Assembly (NCBI RefSeq): GCF_026625605.1
Contig: NZ_CP113054.1
Location: 496,001 to 560,000 of the forward strand
Source of the DNA: Luteolibacter sp. SL250
GTDB taxonomy: Bacteria; Verrucomicrobiota; Verrucomicrobiia; Verrucomicrobiales; Akkermansiaceae
DNA length: 64,000 nucleotides
Direction: 5' to 3'
Shown here: positions 1 to 8,315 of the stretch, piece by piece
How positions within the stretch are numbered: the first letter of the stretch is position 1
How the letters are laid out: every line of letters begins with the position of its first letter
Made by a program: the position numbers and the translations under genes
The notes under the pieces: model-generated
Databases searched by the model: none
Told to the model about the DNA's origin: nothing
The model's input: the letters and a program-made list of their open reading frames with translations, nothing else

Positions 1-335
1 CCGATCTGACGGACGTTGTTGAGATACGCCACTTCGTGCGCCTTCTGTTGCGAGCGGATGAACAGGGGGGTGAGAAGCCCTGCCAGGAACGCGCCTACAA
101 AGATCAGCACGAAGCTGCCGTAGCCCAGCCAGAGGCCGGCCTTCGCCTGCCCTCTGCCTTCCAGCGCACCGCCTGTCTTGCCGATCTGTGACAGGGCGAT
201 GTGGCCGAGGATGACCGCAGGAAGAAAGGTGGTGCCGCAGGTGATCGGGCTGAGGATGCCGCAGACCATGCTCGCCGTGGCCAGTCCGGATTTCGGAGGG
301 AGCGGTGCCGCAGCAGGAGTGGGTGGCGGTTGCAT
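1..335 (-). CDS. DUF4190-type membrane protein (partial, 3' end off the left edge)
   Basis: About 111 residues are visible, starting at the ATG at 335; an in-frame ATG at 374 would add 13 residues but gives a less plausible N-terminus. A Pro/Ala-rich head is followed by two hydrophobic segments at roughly residues 17-45 and 67-92. Between them lies QIGKTGGALEGRGQAKAGL, the small polar loop typical of DUF4190 domains. After the second helix the chain turns charged (RSQQKAHEVAYLNN), which could begin a periplasmic region. The function is unknown. The gene diverges from the BlaI-type repressor, so the operator pair at 397-443 sits upstream of both genes. Confidence 0.6.
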   Translation of the reverse strand, partial: MQPPPTPAAAPLPPKSGLATASMVCGILSPITCGTTFLPAVILGHIALSQIGKTGGALEGRGQAKAGLWLGYGSFVLIFVGAFLAGLLTPLFIRSQQKAHEVAYLNNVRQI

Positions 336-396
336 GGCGGCAGGATTGCAGGCGCGGTGGAAATGTCGAGTCATGGGGACATCGGAGATTCTGGTG

Positions 397-443
397 ACGA
401 CAGATGTCGTCGTTTTTCGGTTGACATTAACGACAGATGTCGT
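397..443 (+). promoter_or_regulatory. Two BlaI-type operators around a TTGACA promoter element
   Basis: ACGACAGATGTCGT occurs twice, at 397-410 and 430-443. Each copy is a perfect inverted repeat (ACGACA-GA-TGTCGT) and the centres are 33 bp apart, about three helical turns. TTGACA at 421-426 lies between and against the second copy. A weak -10 near 444-449 would place the transcript start only a few bases before the ATG at 457. BlaI/MecI/CopY repressors bind ACA-N2-TGT dyads, so autorepression is the likely use (inference). Confidence 0.75.
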
Positions 444-456
444 CATTCGATCTTCC

Positions 457-855
457 ATGAGTGGAAATCCCCTTCCCGCGTTGTCCGCGGCGGAACAGGC
501 GTTGATGGATCTGGTCTGGAAGCACCAACCGGCCACGGTCGCCCGTCTGCTGGAACTGGTGAATGCCTCCCGCCCGGAGCCGATCACCCGAAACACGCTC
601 CAGACCCAGCTTTCCCGGCTGGAGGCGAAGGGATGGATCCGCCGGGCGGAAGGGGAGAAGTCGCTGGAATACTCCGCGGTGGTGAAGGAGAAGAAAGGCC
701 GTGTCGGACTGCTGAAGGATCTGAAGGGCCGGATGTTCGGTGGCTCCGCCTTGTCGATGATGCGCTGCCTGGTGGAGGAAGGAGGGATTTCCAAAGCGGA
801 GATCGCCGAACTGCGGAAGCTGCTGGATGAACACGGAAAGGGAGGAAAGCCATGA
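457..855 (+). CDS. BlaI/MecI/CopY-family transcriptional repressor
   Basis: 132 residues, the usual size for the family. The N-terminal winged helix covers about residues 1-75 (LSAAEQALMDLVWKH, then TRNTLQTQLSRLEAKGWIRR as recognition helix and wing). The C-terminal dimerisation helices follow (about 85-130). In BlaI systems the partner M56 protease inactivates the repressor on stimulus. The next gene is such a protease and overlaps this one by 4 bp (ATGA), so the pair is translationally coupled. The ATG at 457 was chosen because the homology begins there; no Shine-Dalgarno is visible, so the message may be almost leaderless. Confidence 0.85.
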   Translation: MSGNPLPALSAAEQALMDLVWKHQPATVARLLELVNASRPEPITRNTLQTQLSRLEAKGWIRRAEGEKSLEYSAVVKEKKGRVGLLKDLKGRMFGGSALSMMRCLVEEGGISKAEIAELRKLLDEHGKGGKP

Positions 856-3626
856 ACGTGCTTTCGGGACTTCCGGCGTATTGGCTGAACTTCCTGCTGC
901 ACACCGCGCTGCTGTCGGCGTTCGTGTGGTGCCTGTGTCTGGTCCTGCGGGATCCGGGTAGGAAGGCCTTTGCCGCTGCGGCGGGTTTGTTTTTCATCGC
1001 CCTGCTTCCATGGATCACCGCGAAAGGCTTGCTGCCGCAAAGGGGTGCGCCAGTGACACCAACGGAAGTATCCGCTCCCATGCGGGAAGACGATTTCTCC
1101 GGGTGGGTCGTCCGGATCGACAAGCCGGCGAGAGTGCCGGAACTGCGTCCGGCGGAGATCACGACGGCTCAGGGACCAGCGCGTTCCGCTCCCAGGGATT
1201 TGAGGATGGTTCTGGCGGTCCTGTGGATCTCGGGAGCAGTCATCGGACTGTTTGTGGTGGTGGTGAGGCATGCGGTTCTGTCACGCCGTCTGCGGTCGCT
1301 GCGGAATCCGGATGAGCGGGAATGGAACGGCCTTTCGCCGCACGCCACCCGGTCCCGCCAAGCGTTCCTCATTGCCGGCGATGAGGTGGGGCCTTGCGCG
1401 GCGGGTTTCCTGACACCGCACATCGTGCTGCCGGCGGACCTTGTTGCGGAAGGAGGCGGAAAGCTGCGTTGGGCGGTGCGCCATGAGGAAGAACACCTGC
1501 GGTCGTCCGACCCGCGTGTGGCCGTCTTGCTTTCGCTGGTGAAGGCCATTCTATGGTGGAACCCGCTGGTCCATATATTGGGGCGGATATGGATGGAGGA
1601 GAGGGAGCGCGTATGCGACGCAAGGGCGCTCGACCACCCGGAGGAGGGAAGGAACTATGGTGCCTTCCTGCTCGAATTGACCGAAACCGGAATAGCCGCG
1701 GGTGGCCTGCCGATGGCGGGCGGAGGGGAGCGGCGGCTCAGAAAGCGCATCCACGCGCTGCTGTGCGGGCCGAAGGTGGCTCCCCGTTCAAATGCTTCCC
1801 GATTCGGCATCATGGGACTGCTCGCCGCCGGTGCGTTTCTGGCCTGCTGCTTCGGCGTGGAGGAGAAAGAGCCACTCCGTGTGCCGGACACGCCGGCCAA
1901 ACCAAGCGTGGACGCGGGAAAGGCCGTGGATCAGGACGTCCCGATCCGCATCATCCAAACCAGAATCAACGCCTCGTACTTCCGGACAGGCTTTGCGATT
2001 CCGGAGTCAGGCAAGGTTCTCAGCAATGGAGAAAAGCAACTGATGCTGCGCCGCATCGCCCAAGCGAAGGGATCGGATCTGTTTTCACCTCCTTCCATTG
2101 TGGCGAGGAATGGCATTACGAAGGGGGGATTCATCATCAATACCCGCCCCGTTGATGCGGAGGTGGAAGACGAAAGGGCCATACCCTTTGAGGGCCTTTC
2201 CCATAGGATGACTCCGGTGATCAAGGGCACGAAGGTTTCTTTGTCGGTGGACTGTCTGGTGAACCATCAGCCGGGCAGATTGCCGTTGGAATGGAGCTGG
2301 TCATCGGAATACCCGCATGGAAGGCTGCGGGTTCCACCGAAAGACTTTGACTGGTCCACGATTCGTTCCGCCACCGCGCTGGACACCAAGGAGCTGTCCG
2401 CGGGTGAAAGCATGGTTGTCGCATTCAAAGGCATGCAGGAGGGCGTGCATCTCACCGGGATTTTCACCGTGGTGCCGGTCGATGCCACCGGCCGGGAGGT
2501 GGACAGCTTTGACCATGGCACTGCCAAGGTGAAAGCCCCGCAGTTACCTCCATCTGGCGGGATAGGGGAGGAAAGCGGAGGCGTGGACGATGGGAAGCGG
2601 ATCAAGCTGACCTCGAAACTCATTCTGTCCAATGAGGCGATTCCGGAGGCTGGCAAGGTGCTGAAAGATGCCGACGTCATGGCTCTGCTGGGAAAGCTCT
2701 CGAAGGACGATTCCACCAAGTTGAGAACTGCTCCGAGCGTCATGTTCCGCAGCGGGCATCGCAGCCGGGTGGAGATCATCAAGACCTCTCCGGATGCGCG
2801 CGGGGCTGATGAAAGCGAAGTGGACAACAGGAAGGTTCCGTTCGCAGGGCTTTCGGTTGAATCAACGGGGACATTCGCCGGGGATAAGATCAAGGTGTCT
2901 TACGACGCCTTGTACAACCATCAGTCAGGGAAGCCGGATCTCATTTTCGGAAACTTCACCGAAGAATTTCCGGAAGATTTCGACTGGTCGCGGATCCGTT
3001 CGTCACACGCGAAAGGGGAGATCGGGTTGGAACCCGGAGAAACCTTTGTGCTTCCCTTCAACAAGGTCGATCCCGGCAAGCATCTGGTCATGATGTTCTC
3101 CGCGACCACCATTGATGCAACGGGGAGACCGGTCAACGCGGATGGAACCCGGTATTCTCCGCCCGTATTGCGATTGCGGCGGGATGGGAAAATGAGGATT
3201 CGTTCGCATATCGTGACGCTTCCCCGCGAAGGCAGGCTTCCTTCATATTGGCTCCAGATTCCTGCGTTCCCCGCGGAAGAATCGGAAGTGGTGGGGGCTC
3301 CACGGACCGCACTCCTCTATCCTACTCGCCACCTCGCGGACATCAGGAAAGAAGCGGTTGCCGCGGGGGGAGAATCAGCGTGGCAGGACATCGGGGACGT
3401 GATCGCGAAGGACAGCGAAGAAGTGAAACTGGGGAAAGACCACCGTTCCACGTTCCGAGCTGAACTTTGGAACGAAGCCGAGTGTCAGATCCGGATGAAC
3501 TTGCCCGGAGAACAAGGAAAGTTCGCGGTCACGGGCTACTTGGGCCAGATTCTGGGCGTGGAACTGAAGCCGACGGAGACCGCCAACAGGAGGGTGTTCC
3601 TCCTCGCTCTGGATGACGCCAAATGA
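852..3626 (+). CDS. M56 (BlaR1-like) membrane metallopeptidase with duplicated periplasmic domain
   Basis: 924 residues. The N-terminal part has several hydrophobic helices (about 9-28, 35-50, 115-140) and the zinc-protease motif HEEEH at residues 211-215, followed by WWNPLVHILGRIWMEERERVCD, the conserved M56 stretch. A further helix near 322-340 leads to a long extracytoplasmic region. That region holds two related units of about 190 residues (roughly 355-550 and 580-775), both containing a DFDW-IRS motif and a DATGR motif, plus a shorter third stretch. APSV-RSG-type strands recall secretin-like beta domains. No beta-lactamase or PBP sensor domain is present, so the ligand is unknown. By analogy with BlaR1 it should cleave or inactivate the BlaI repressor encoded just upstream. 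Confidence 0.75.
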   Translation: MNVLSGLPAYWLNFLLHTALLSAFVWCLCLVLRDPGRKAFAAAAGLFFIALLPWITAKGLLPQRGAPVTPTEVSAPMREDDFSGWVVRIDKPARVPELRPAEITTAQGPARSAPRDLRMVLAVLWISGAVIGLFVVVVRHAVLSRRLRSLRNPDEREWNGLSPHATRSRQAFLIAGDEVGPCAAGFLTPHIVLPADLVAEGGGKLRWAVRHEEEHLRSSDPRVAVLLSLVKAILWWNPLVHILGRIWMEERERVCDARALDHPEEGRNYGAFLLELTETGIAAGGLPMAGGGERRLRKRIHALLCGPKVAPRSNASRFGIMGLLAAGAFLACCFGVEEKEPLRVPDTPAKPSVDAGKAVDQDVPIRIIQTRINASYFRTGFAIPESGKVLSNGEKQLMLRRIAQAKGSDLFSPPSIVARNGITKGGFIINTRPVDAEVEDERAIPFEGLSHRMTPVIKGTKVSLSVDCLVNHQPGRLPLEWSWSSEYPHGRLRVPPKDFDWSTIRSATALDTKELSAGESMVVAFKGMQEGVHLTGIFTVVPVDATGREVDSFDHGTAKVKAPQLPPSGGIGEESGGVDDGKRIKLTSKLILSNEAIPEAGKVLKDADVMALLGKLSKDDSTKLRTAPSVMFRSGHRSRVEIIKTSPDARGADESEVDNRKVPFAGLSVESTGTFAGDKIKVSYDALYNHQSGKPDLIFGNFTEEFPEDFDWSRIRSSHAKGEIGLEPGETFVLPFNKVDPGKHLVMMFSATTIDATGRPVNADGTRYSPPVLRLRRDGKMRIRSHIVTLPREGRLPSYWLQIPAFPAEESEVVGAPRTALLYPTRHLADIRKEAVAAGGESAWQDIGDVIAKDSEEVKLGKDHRSTFRAELWNEAECQIRMNLPGEQGKFAVTGYLGQILGVELKPTETANRRVFLLALDDAK

Positions 3627-3725
3627 GCCGCCGAGCCGACCTCATACTGTCGGATGGGGATGCCGGGCGGAAGACAGGGCTGGAAGCCCCGGCAACGGTC
3701 CGGGCCAAGATGGGCCCAGCCACGC

Positions 3726-6700
3726 TCAATCCTCCAGCCAGCGGTCCAGCTTTTCCTCCAGGTCCAGGCCGCGTTTCACGGTGAAGGATTCACCGACCTC
3801 CACGGTCACGCGCTTGCCGGCGCTGTTCTGGAAATGGAGATGGACCGGCGTCGGGCCGGGGTGGGCGGCGAGGGCTTCCTTGATCTCGATGAGATCCCGT
3901 TCGCCATGGCGGGTGGTCCACAGCATCAGCTCGATGGGGCCCTTGCCATTGGAGGCGGCGGTGCGGCGGGCTTTCAGTTCGGAAAGCTCGTAGCCGGTGA
4001 GGCGGCGGCCGCCGGTGCGGTCGTCCACCTGCACCGCGCACTTCAGACGGATGATCTTTCCGGGGTCCACCAGTCCGGCGTCACGGGCGGGGACGAAGGT
4101 TTCGCCCCACAACATGATCTCCGCGATGCCGGTGAAGTCCTCCAGCTTCAGAACGCCGAACGGCTTGCCCGTCTTCGTGACCTTCGACTCCAGCGTCCGC
4201 ACCATGCCGGCGAAGGGGAAACGCTCGCGGGCGTTGGATAGGTCGAGGTCATCGATGAGGCCGATGCGGCGGTACTTCTCCGAGTCGATCACCTTGCGGA
4301 ACTTGTCGAGCGGATGGCCGGTCACGTAGAAGCCGAGCAACTCCTTCTCATGGGCCAGACGGTCGTCCTTCGGCCATTCCTCGACGGCGTTCTCGCTGCG
4401 GCGTGACTTCACTGCCGGGGCGGAGGGAGCCATGTCCATCGCGTCGAAGAGGGACACCTGGCCGGAGGCGCGGTCCTTCTGCGCGGACGAGGCGGAGGCG
4501 ACCACCTGCTCCAGGCGGTTGAACATCCCGGCGCGGGTTTCGCCGGTCCAGTCGAGCGCCCCGGCCTTGATGAGGTTCTCGAGAATCCGCTTGTTGATGA
4601 CCTTCGAGTCGAGCCGCGAGGCGAAGTCCTCCAGCGAGGAGAACGGTCCCTTCTTCTCGCGTTCCTCGATGGCCTGCGCCATCGCGCCCTCGCCGCAGTT
4701 CTTGATCGCGGCCAGCCCGTAGCGGACGCCATCGGTGCCGCCCTTCGTCTTTTCCGGGGAGAAGCGGAGCTGCGACTGGTTGATGTCCGGCGGCAGGATC
4801 TCGATCTTCATGCGGTGGCACTCGGCCACGAAGACGGCGATCTTGTCGGTGTTGTTGATTTCGTTGGAAAGCAGGCCGGCCAGGAACTCGACCGGGTGGT
4901 TCGCCTTCAGGTAGGCGGTCCAGTAGGAAATGTGGCCGTAGCAGGCGGAGTGGGACTTGTTGAAGCCGTAGCCCGCGAACATCTCGATCTTCTCGAAGAT
5001 CTGGTTCGCCAGCTTCGCCTCGATGCCGTTGGTGCGCGCCGCGCCCTCCACGAACTTCGAGCGCTCCTCCGCCATCTTCTTCGGGTCCTTCTTGCCCATC
5101 GCGCGGCGGAGAAGGTCGGCGCCGCCGAGCGTGTAGCCCGCCAGCAGCTTCGCCGCGTTCTGCACCTGCTCCTGGTAGATCATGACGCCGTTGGTCGATC
5201 CGCAGACCTTCTCCAGCAGCGGGTGCTCGTACATCGGCTTCGTCCGGCCCTTCTTGACGTCGAGCATCTGGTCGATGAACTGCATCGCGCCGGGACGATA
5301 GACGGCGATCAAGTCGATGATGTCATCGATACTGGAGATGTCGTACTTCCGGCAGGTTTCGACCATGCCGCCGGATTCAAGCTGGAACACGCCCATCGTC
5401 TCGCCGCGGTTCAGGACGTCGAAAGTCGGCTGGTTGTCGAGCGGCACTTTTTCGATCTCGAAGTCCGGGGTGTGCTTTTTGATGTGCTCCACCGCATCCT
5501 GGATGACGGTAAGGTTCTTCAGGCCCAGGAAGTCCATCTTCAGCAGGCCCACCTCGGTGATCGCGCCCATGTCATACTGGGTCACGACTTCGCCTTCATT
5601 GCCGCGTGTCAGCGGCACGTGCTCGTCCAGCGGCCTGTCTCCGATCACGACGCCCGCCGCGTGGATGCCCACGTTCCGGGTCAGACCTTCCAGCTTCAGA
5701 GCGTAGTCCCAAAGTTCCTGATAGGTGGAGGAACTGGCGATGAGTTCCTTCAGCTCCGGCTTCGAGTCATACTCGCCCTTGAGGGAGACCCCGGGCTTCG
5801 CCTCGATCATCTTGGCGATCCGGTCCGCCTCGCCGTAGGACACGCCCATGACGCGGGCCACGTCCCGCAGCACGCTCTTCGCGCCCAGGGTGCCGTAGGT
5901 GATGATGTGGGAAACACTGCGTTCGCCGTACTTCTGCCGCACGTATTCGATGACCTCCGGGCGGCGTGACTGGCAGAAGTCGATGTCAACGTCGGGCGGG
6001 CTGACCCGTTCCGGGTTGAGGAACCGCTCGAACAGCAGCCCGAAACGCAGCGGGCAGATGTCGGTGATGCCCATCGCATAGGACGCGAGCGATCCGGCGG
6101 CGGACCCCCGGCCGGGGCCGACGGGGATGTTGTGGTCCCGCGCCCACTGGATGAAGTCGGCGGTGATGAGGAAGTAGGAGGCGAAGCCCAGCTTGTTGAT
6201 GATGTCCACCTCGTACTTCAGCCGCTCCTGCACTTCCGCCTCCGAGGCGCGGGCATCGCCGTAACGGCGCACCAGTCCGTCCTGGCAGATCTTCATCAGA
6301 TATTCTTCGCGCGGGCTGCCGTCCGGTGTGCCGAACTGCGGGTATTTCTCGGAGGAGGTGGAGTCCAGCTTGATGCTGACGTTGCACCGTTCCGCGATCT
6401 CCAGCGTCGCGTCGCACGCACCGGGGATGTCGGCGAAAAGCCCGCGCATCTGCTCCGCCGTCTTGAAATAGACCTCCGGCGTGTAGCGCATCCGGTTCTC
6501 GTCGATGAGGAGGTTGCCGGTGCCGATGCAGATCATCACGTCGTGCGCCTCATGGTCGTCCCGGTTGAGGAAATGGACGTCGTTGGCGGCCACCGGCTTG
6601 AGTCCGAATTCCTCCGCCAGCTTCAACAGTCCGGGCCGGACCAGTTCCTGCTGTTCCAGCCCATGGTTGTGGATCTCCACATAGACGTTGTTCTTTCCGT

Positions 6701-7205
6701 AGATATCGACCAGCTCCGCCATCGTCTCGCGGGCCTTGTCCATGTCCCCGGCGCGCAGCCATTCGTTCACCGGCCCGGAAATGCAGCCGGTCAGGCAGAT
6801 GATGCCCGCCGAGTATTTCCGCAGGACGTTCCGGTCCACCCGCGGCTTTCCGTAATAAAGTCCCTCGAGGTGGCCGACGGAGGTCAGCTTGCTGAGGTTG
6901 TTCCAGCCTTCGTCCGTCTCCGCGAGCAGGGTCATGTGGGTGGCACGCTTGCGGCCCACCAGCTCCTTCTTGTCTTCCAGCGACTGCGGGGCGAGGTAGA
7001 TCTCGCAGCCGAAGATCGGCTTCACGCCGCCTTTCTTGCACGCTTGGTAGAACTCGATCGCGCCATAGAGGTTGCCGTGGTCCGTCATCGCCACCGCCGG
7101 CATGCCCAGCTCCGCCGCCCGCTTGACCAGATCCTTGGTGCGGATCATGCCGTCGAGCAGGGAGTATTCGGTATGCAGGTGGAGGTGGACGAAGGAATCG
7201 GACAT
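3726..7205 (-). CDS. dnaE: DNA polymerase III subunit alpha
   Basis: 1159 residues, full length for DnaE1. It catalyses replicative DNA synthesis in the polymerase III holoenzyme. The PHP domain opens with HLHTEYSLLDG and continues with MTDHGNLYGAIEFY. The palm carries GPGRGSAAGSL and the aspartate cluster PDVDIDF (Asp405/407/409). Further conserved stretches include GIHAAGVVI, YRPGAMQFIDQ, FNKSHSACYG and a C-terminal OB-fold region (about 970-1080) starting near FPFAGMV. The PHP metal-binding histidines look intact, which is common in bacteria with an active PHP exonuclease (inference). The next gene on the same strand, an M23 peptidase, lies upstream with a 67-bp gap. Confidence 0.97.
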   Translation of the reverse strand: MSDSFVHLHLHTEYSLLDGMIRTKDLVKRAAELGMPAVAMTDHGNLYGAIEFYQACKKGGVKPIFGCEIYLAPQSLEDKKELVGRKRATHMTLLAETDEGWNNLSKLTSVGHLEGLYYGKPRVDRNVLRKYSAGIICLTGCISGPVNEWLRAGDMDKARETMAELVDIYGKNNVYVEIHNHGLEQQELVRPGLLKLAEEFGLKPVAANDVHFLNRDDHEAHDVMICIGTGNLLIDENRMRYTPEVYFKTAEQMRGLFADIPGACDATLEIAERCNVSIKLDSTSSEKYPQFGTPDGSPREEYLMKICQDGLVRRYGDARASEAEVQERLKYEVDIINKLGFASYFLITADFIQWARDHNIPVGPGRGSAAGSLASYAMGITDICPLRFGLLFERFLNPERVSPPDVDIDFCQSRRPEVIEYVRQKYGERSVSHIITYGTLGAKSVLRDVARVMGVSYGEADRIAKMIEAKPGVSLKGEYDSKPELKELIASSSTYQELWDYALKLEGLTRNVGIHAAGVVIGDRPLDEHVPLTRGNEGEVVTQYDMGAITEVGLLKMDFLGLKNLTVIQDAVEHIKKHTPDFEIEKVPLDNQPTFDVLNRGETMGVFQLESGGMVETCRKYDISSIDDIIDLIAVYRPGAMQFIDQMLDVKKGRTKPMYEHPLLEKVCGSTNGVMIYQEQVQNAAKLLAGYTLGGADLLRRAMGKKDPKKMAEERSKFVEGAARTNGIEAKLANQIFEKIEMFAGYGFNKSHSACYGHISYWTAYLKANHPVEFLAGLLSNEINNTDKIAVFVAECHRMKIEILPPDINQSQLRFSPEKTKGGTDGVRYGLAAIKNCGEGAMAQAIEEREKKGPFSSLEDFASRLDSKVINKRILENLIKAGALDWTGETRAGMFNRLEQVVASASSAQKDRASGQVSLFDAMDMAPSAPAVKSRRSENAVEEWPKDDRLAHEKELLGFYVTGHPLDKFRKVIDSEKYRRIGLIDDLDLSNARERFPFAGMVRTLESKVTKTGKPFGVLKLEDFTGIAEIMLWGETFVPARDAGLVDPGKIIRLKCAVQVDDRTGGRRLTGYELSELKARRTAASNGKGPIELMLWTTRHGERDLIEIKEALAAHPGPTPVHLHFQNSAGKRVTVEVGESFTVKRGLDLEEKLDRWLED

Positions 7206-7272
7206 CGGGCGGCCCGAAGATGGGGCAGACCGCCGGAACGTCCAAGCAGGATTGAAGGCAAGTTGTTCCCGC

Positions 7273-8052
7273 CTAGGGAACCAAGGCTTTCGCCAGGGGG
7301 GATGCGGAGATGGCTTCGTTCAATGCCTTCCGGCGTTTGCCGATGGTTTCCGCGGGATTCAGCAGGTCGCCCTGCTTTTTGGCATAGCCGCTGCCGGCGT
7401 CCACCACGTCGCCCGCGCGCAGTTCCAGGTGGAGATGGGCGGGGTATTGGCCGTCCGCCGTGCCGATGGTGCCGAGCTTCGTGCCGCGGGCGACCAAGGC
7501 GTCCGTTTTCACTTCGACCTTGTCCAGATGTCCGTACACCGACTGCAGTGGCTTTCCTTCCGCATCCTTGTGGGCGATGATCACGACGTTCCCCCAGCCG
7601 GCTGTGGAGGCTCCGGCGAATACCACCAGGCCGTCCCCGATGGCGAAAACCGGATCCCCGAGGTTGGTGTTGTTGCCGCCGATGCCGTGGAGGTCGTCGC
7701 CGGTGTGGTTGGCGCCACGCTTCTCATTTTTCGCCCAGAATGGCTGCGCGTTGTGGGTGAAGGCTCCGTTTTCGGTACCAGCGGGAGGGTCCAGCCGCAC
7801 GGCCGTCGGGACCGTCAGGGTCTGCCAGGGGGAGAGCGGGCGGAAAGCCAGGTCCGGCGCGCCTTTTTCCGGCATCACCAGCGGGGAATCCGCGCTCTGT
7901 TTGCCGAACCGGGGGATCTGTCCCGTGCCGCCACCGCCCGCCTGCCAGATGGCCGCGCCGGTGATGCCCAGGGCCACGACCGTGGTGACAATGAGGGCCG
8001 GAACCGCGCTTGGGGAGGAAGGGGTGGTGTTTTCCATGATGAACGTGCTCAT
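7273..8052 (-). CDS. M23-family peptidoglycan endopeptidase, membrane-anchored
   Basis: 259 residues from the ATG at 8052 (MSTFIMENT); an ATG at 8037 is an alternative. An N-terminal transmembrane segment (VPALIVTTVVALGITGAAIW) anchors the protein with its catalytic domain outside the cytoplasm. The lysostaphin-type fold shows HTGDD (His/Asp zinc ligands), GWGNVVIIAHKD, YGHLD and HLHLELR (His-x-His). These are the conserved M23 residues, so an active enzyme that cuts peptide cross-links in murein is likely. The long leader upstream of this gene contains the structured element at 8120-8191. Confidence 0.85.
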   Translation of the reverse strand: MSTFIMENTTPSSPSAVPALIVTTVVALGITGAAIWQAGGGGTGQIPRFGKQSADSPLVMPEKGAPDLAFRPLSPWQTLTVPTAVRLDPPAGTENGAFTHNAQPFWAKNEKRGANHTGDDLHGIGGNNTNLGDPVFAIGDGLVVFAGASTAGWGNVVIIAHKDAEGKPLQSVYGHLDKVEVKTDALVARGTKLGTIGTADGQYPAHLHLELRAGDVVDAGSGYAKKQGDLLNPAETIGKRRKALNEAISASPLAKALVP

Positions 8053-8119
8053 GGGACTACGCACCTTCTTCTCCGGACCTTTCCGGGGTCTTGATTTCCC
8101 CGGCAGTTGGAGAAAATGT

Positions 8120-8191
8120 AGGCCTGCCCGCCGGTCAGCCCCCGGACTCCACATCCGGGGACGATGAGCTGTTGAGCCGGTGAGCAGGCCT
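8120..8191. other. Candidate structured RNA: three nested stems
   Basis: An outer stem AGGCCTGC/GCAGGCCT (8120-8127 with 8184-8191) encloses CAGC/GCTG (8136-8139 with 8168-8171), which encloses CCCCGGA/TCCGGGG (8140-8146 with 8154-8160, loop CTCCACA). It lies between the divergent M23 and TonB-receptor genes and would be in the 5' leader of whichever is transcribed through it. I could not match it to a cobalamin, c-di-AMP or other riboswitch consensus I know. There is no T-tract, so it does not look like a terminator. Confidence 0.4.
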
Positions 8192-8229
8192 CTTGAGGTT
8201 CAAAAATGCCACGGGGCGGAGAATCCGGC

Positions 8230-8250
8230 TACCCCCCAAAATAGGGGGTA
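8230..8250. other. Short inverted repeat in the M23/TonB-receptor divergent region
   Basis: TACCCCC (8230-8236) and GGGGGTA (8244-8250) form a perfect 7-bp dyad with a 7-nt centre. It lies 66 bp before the TonB-receptor start and could be an operator or a small hairpin. No regulator can be assigned. Confidence 0.3.
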
Positions 8251-8315
8251 AAATTTAACCGCTCCGCAAGTTGGGCTAGAAACCGGTTGCGGGATGCCGG
8301 TATGGTCGGTGTTAG

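Noticed and set aside
4815..7580. Long plus-strand open frames opposite dnaE
   Set aside because: They are antisense to a clear polymerase gene and have composition typical of reverse-complemented high-GC coding sequence.
8192..8315. Cobalamin or c-di-AMP riboswitch before the TonB receptor or M23 gene
   Set aside because: Short strings such as GAATCCGGCTA look suggestive, but the conserved boxes of either class are missing.
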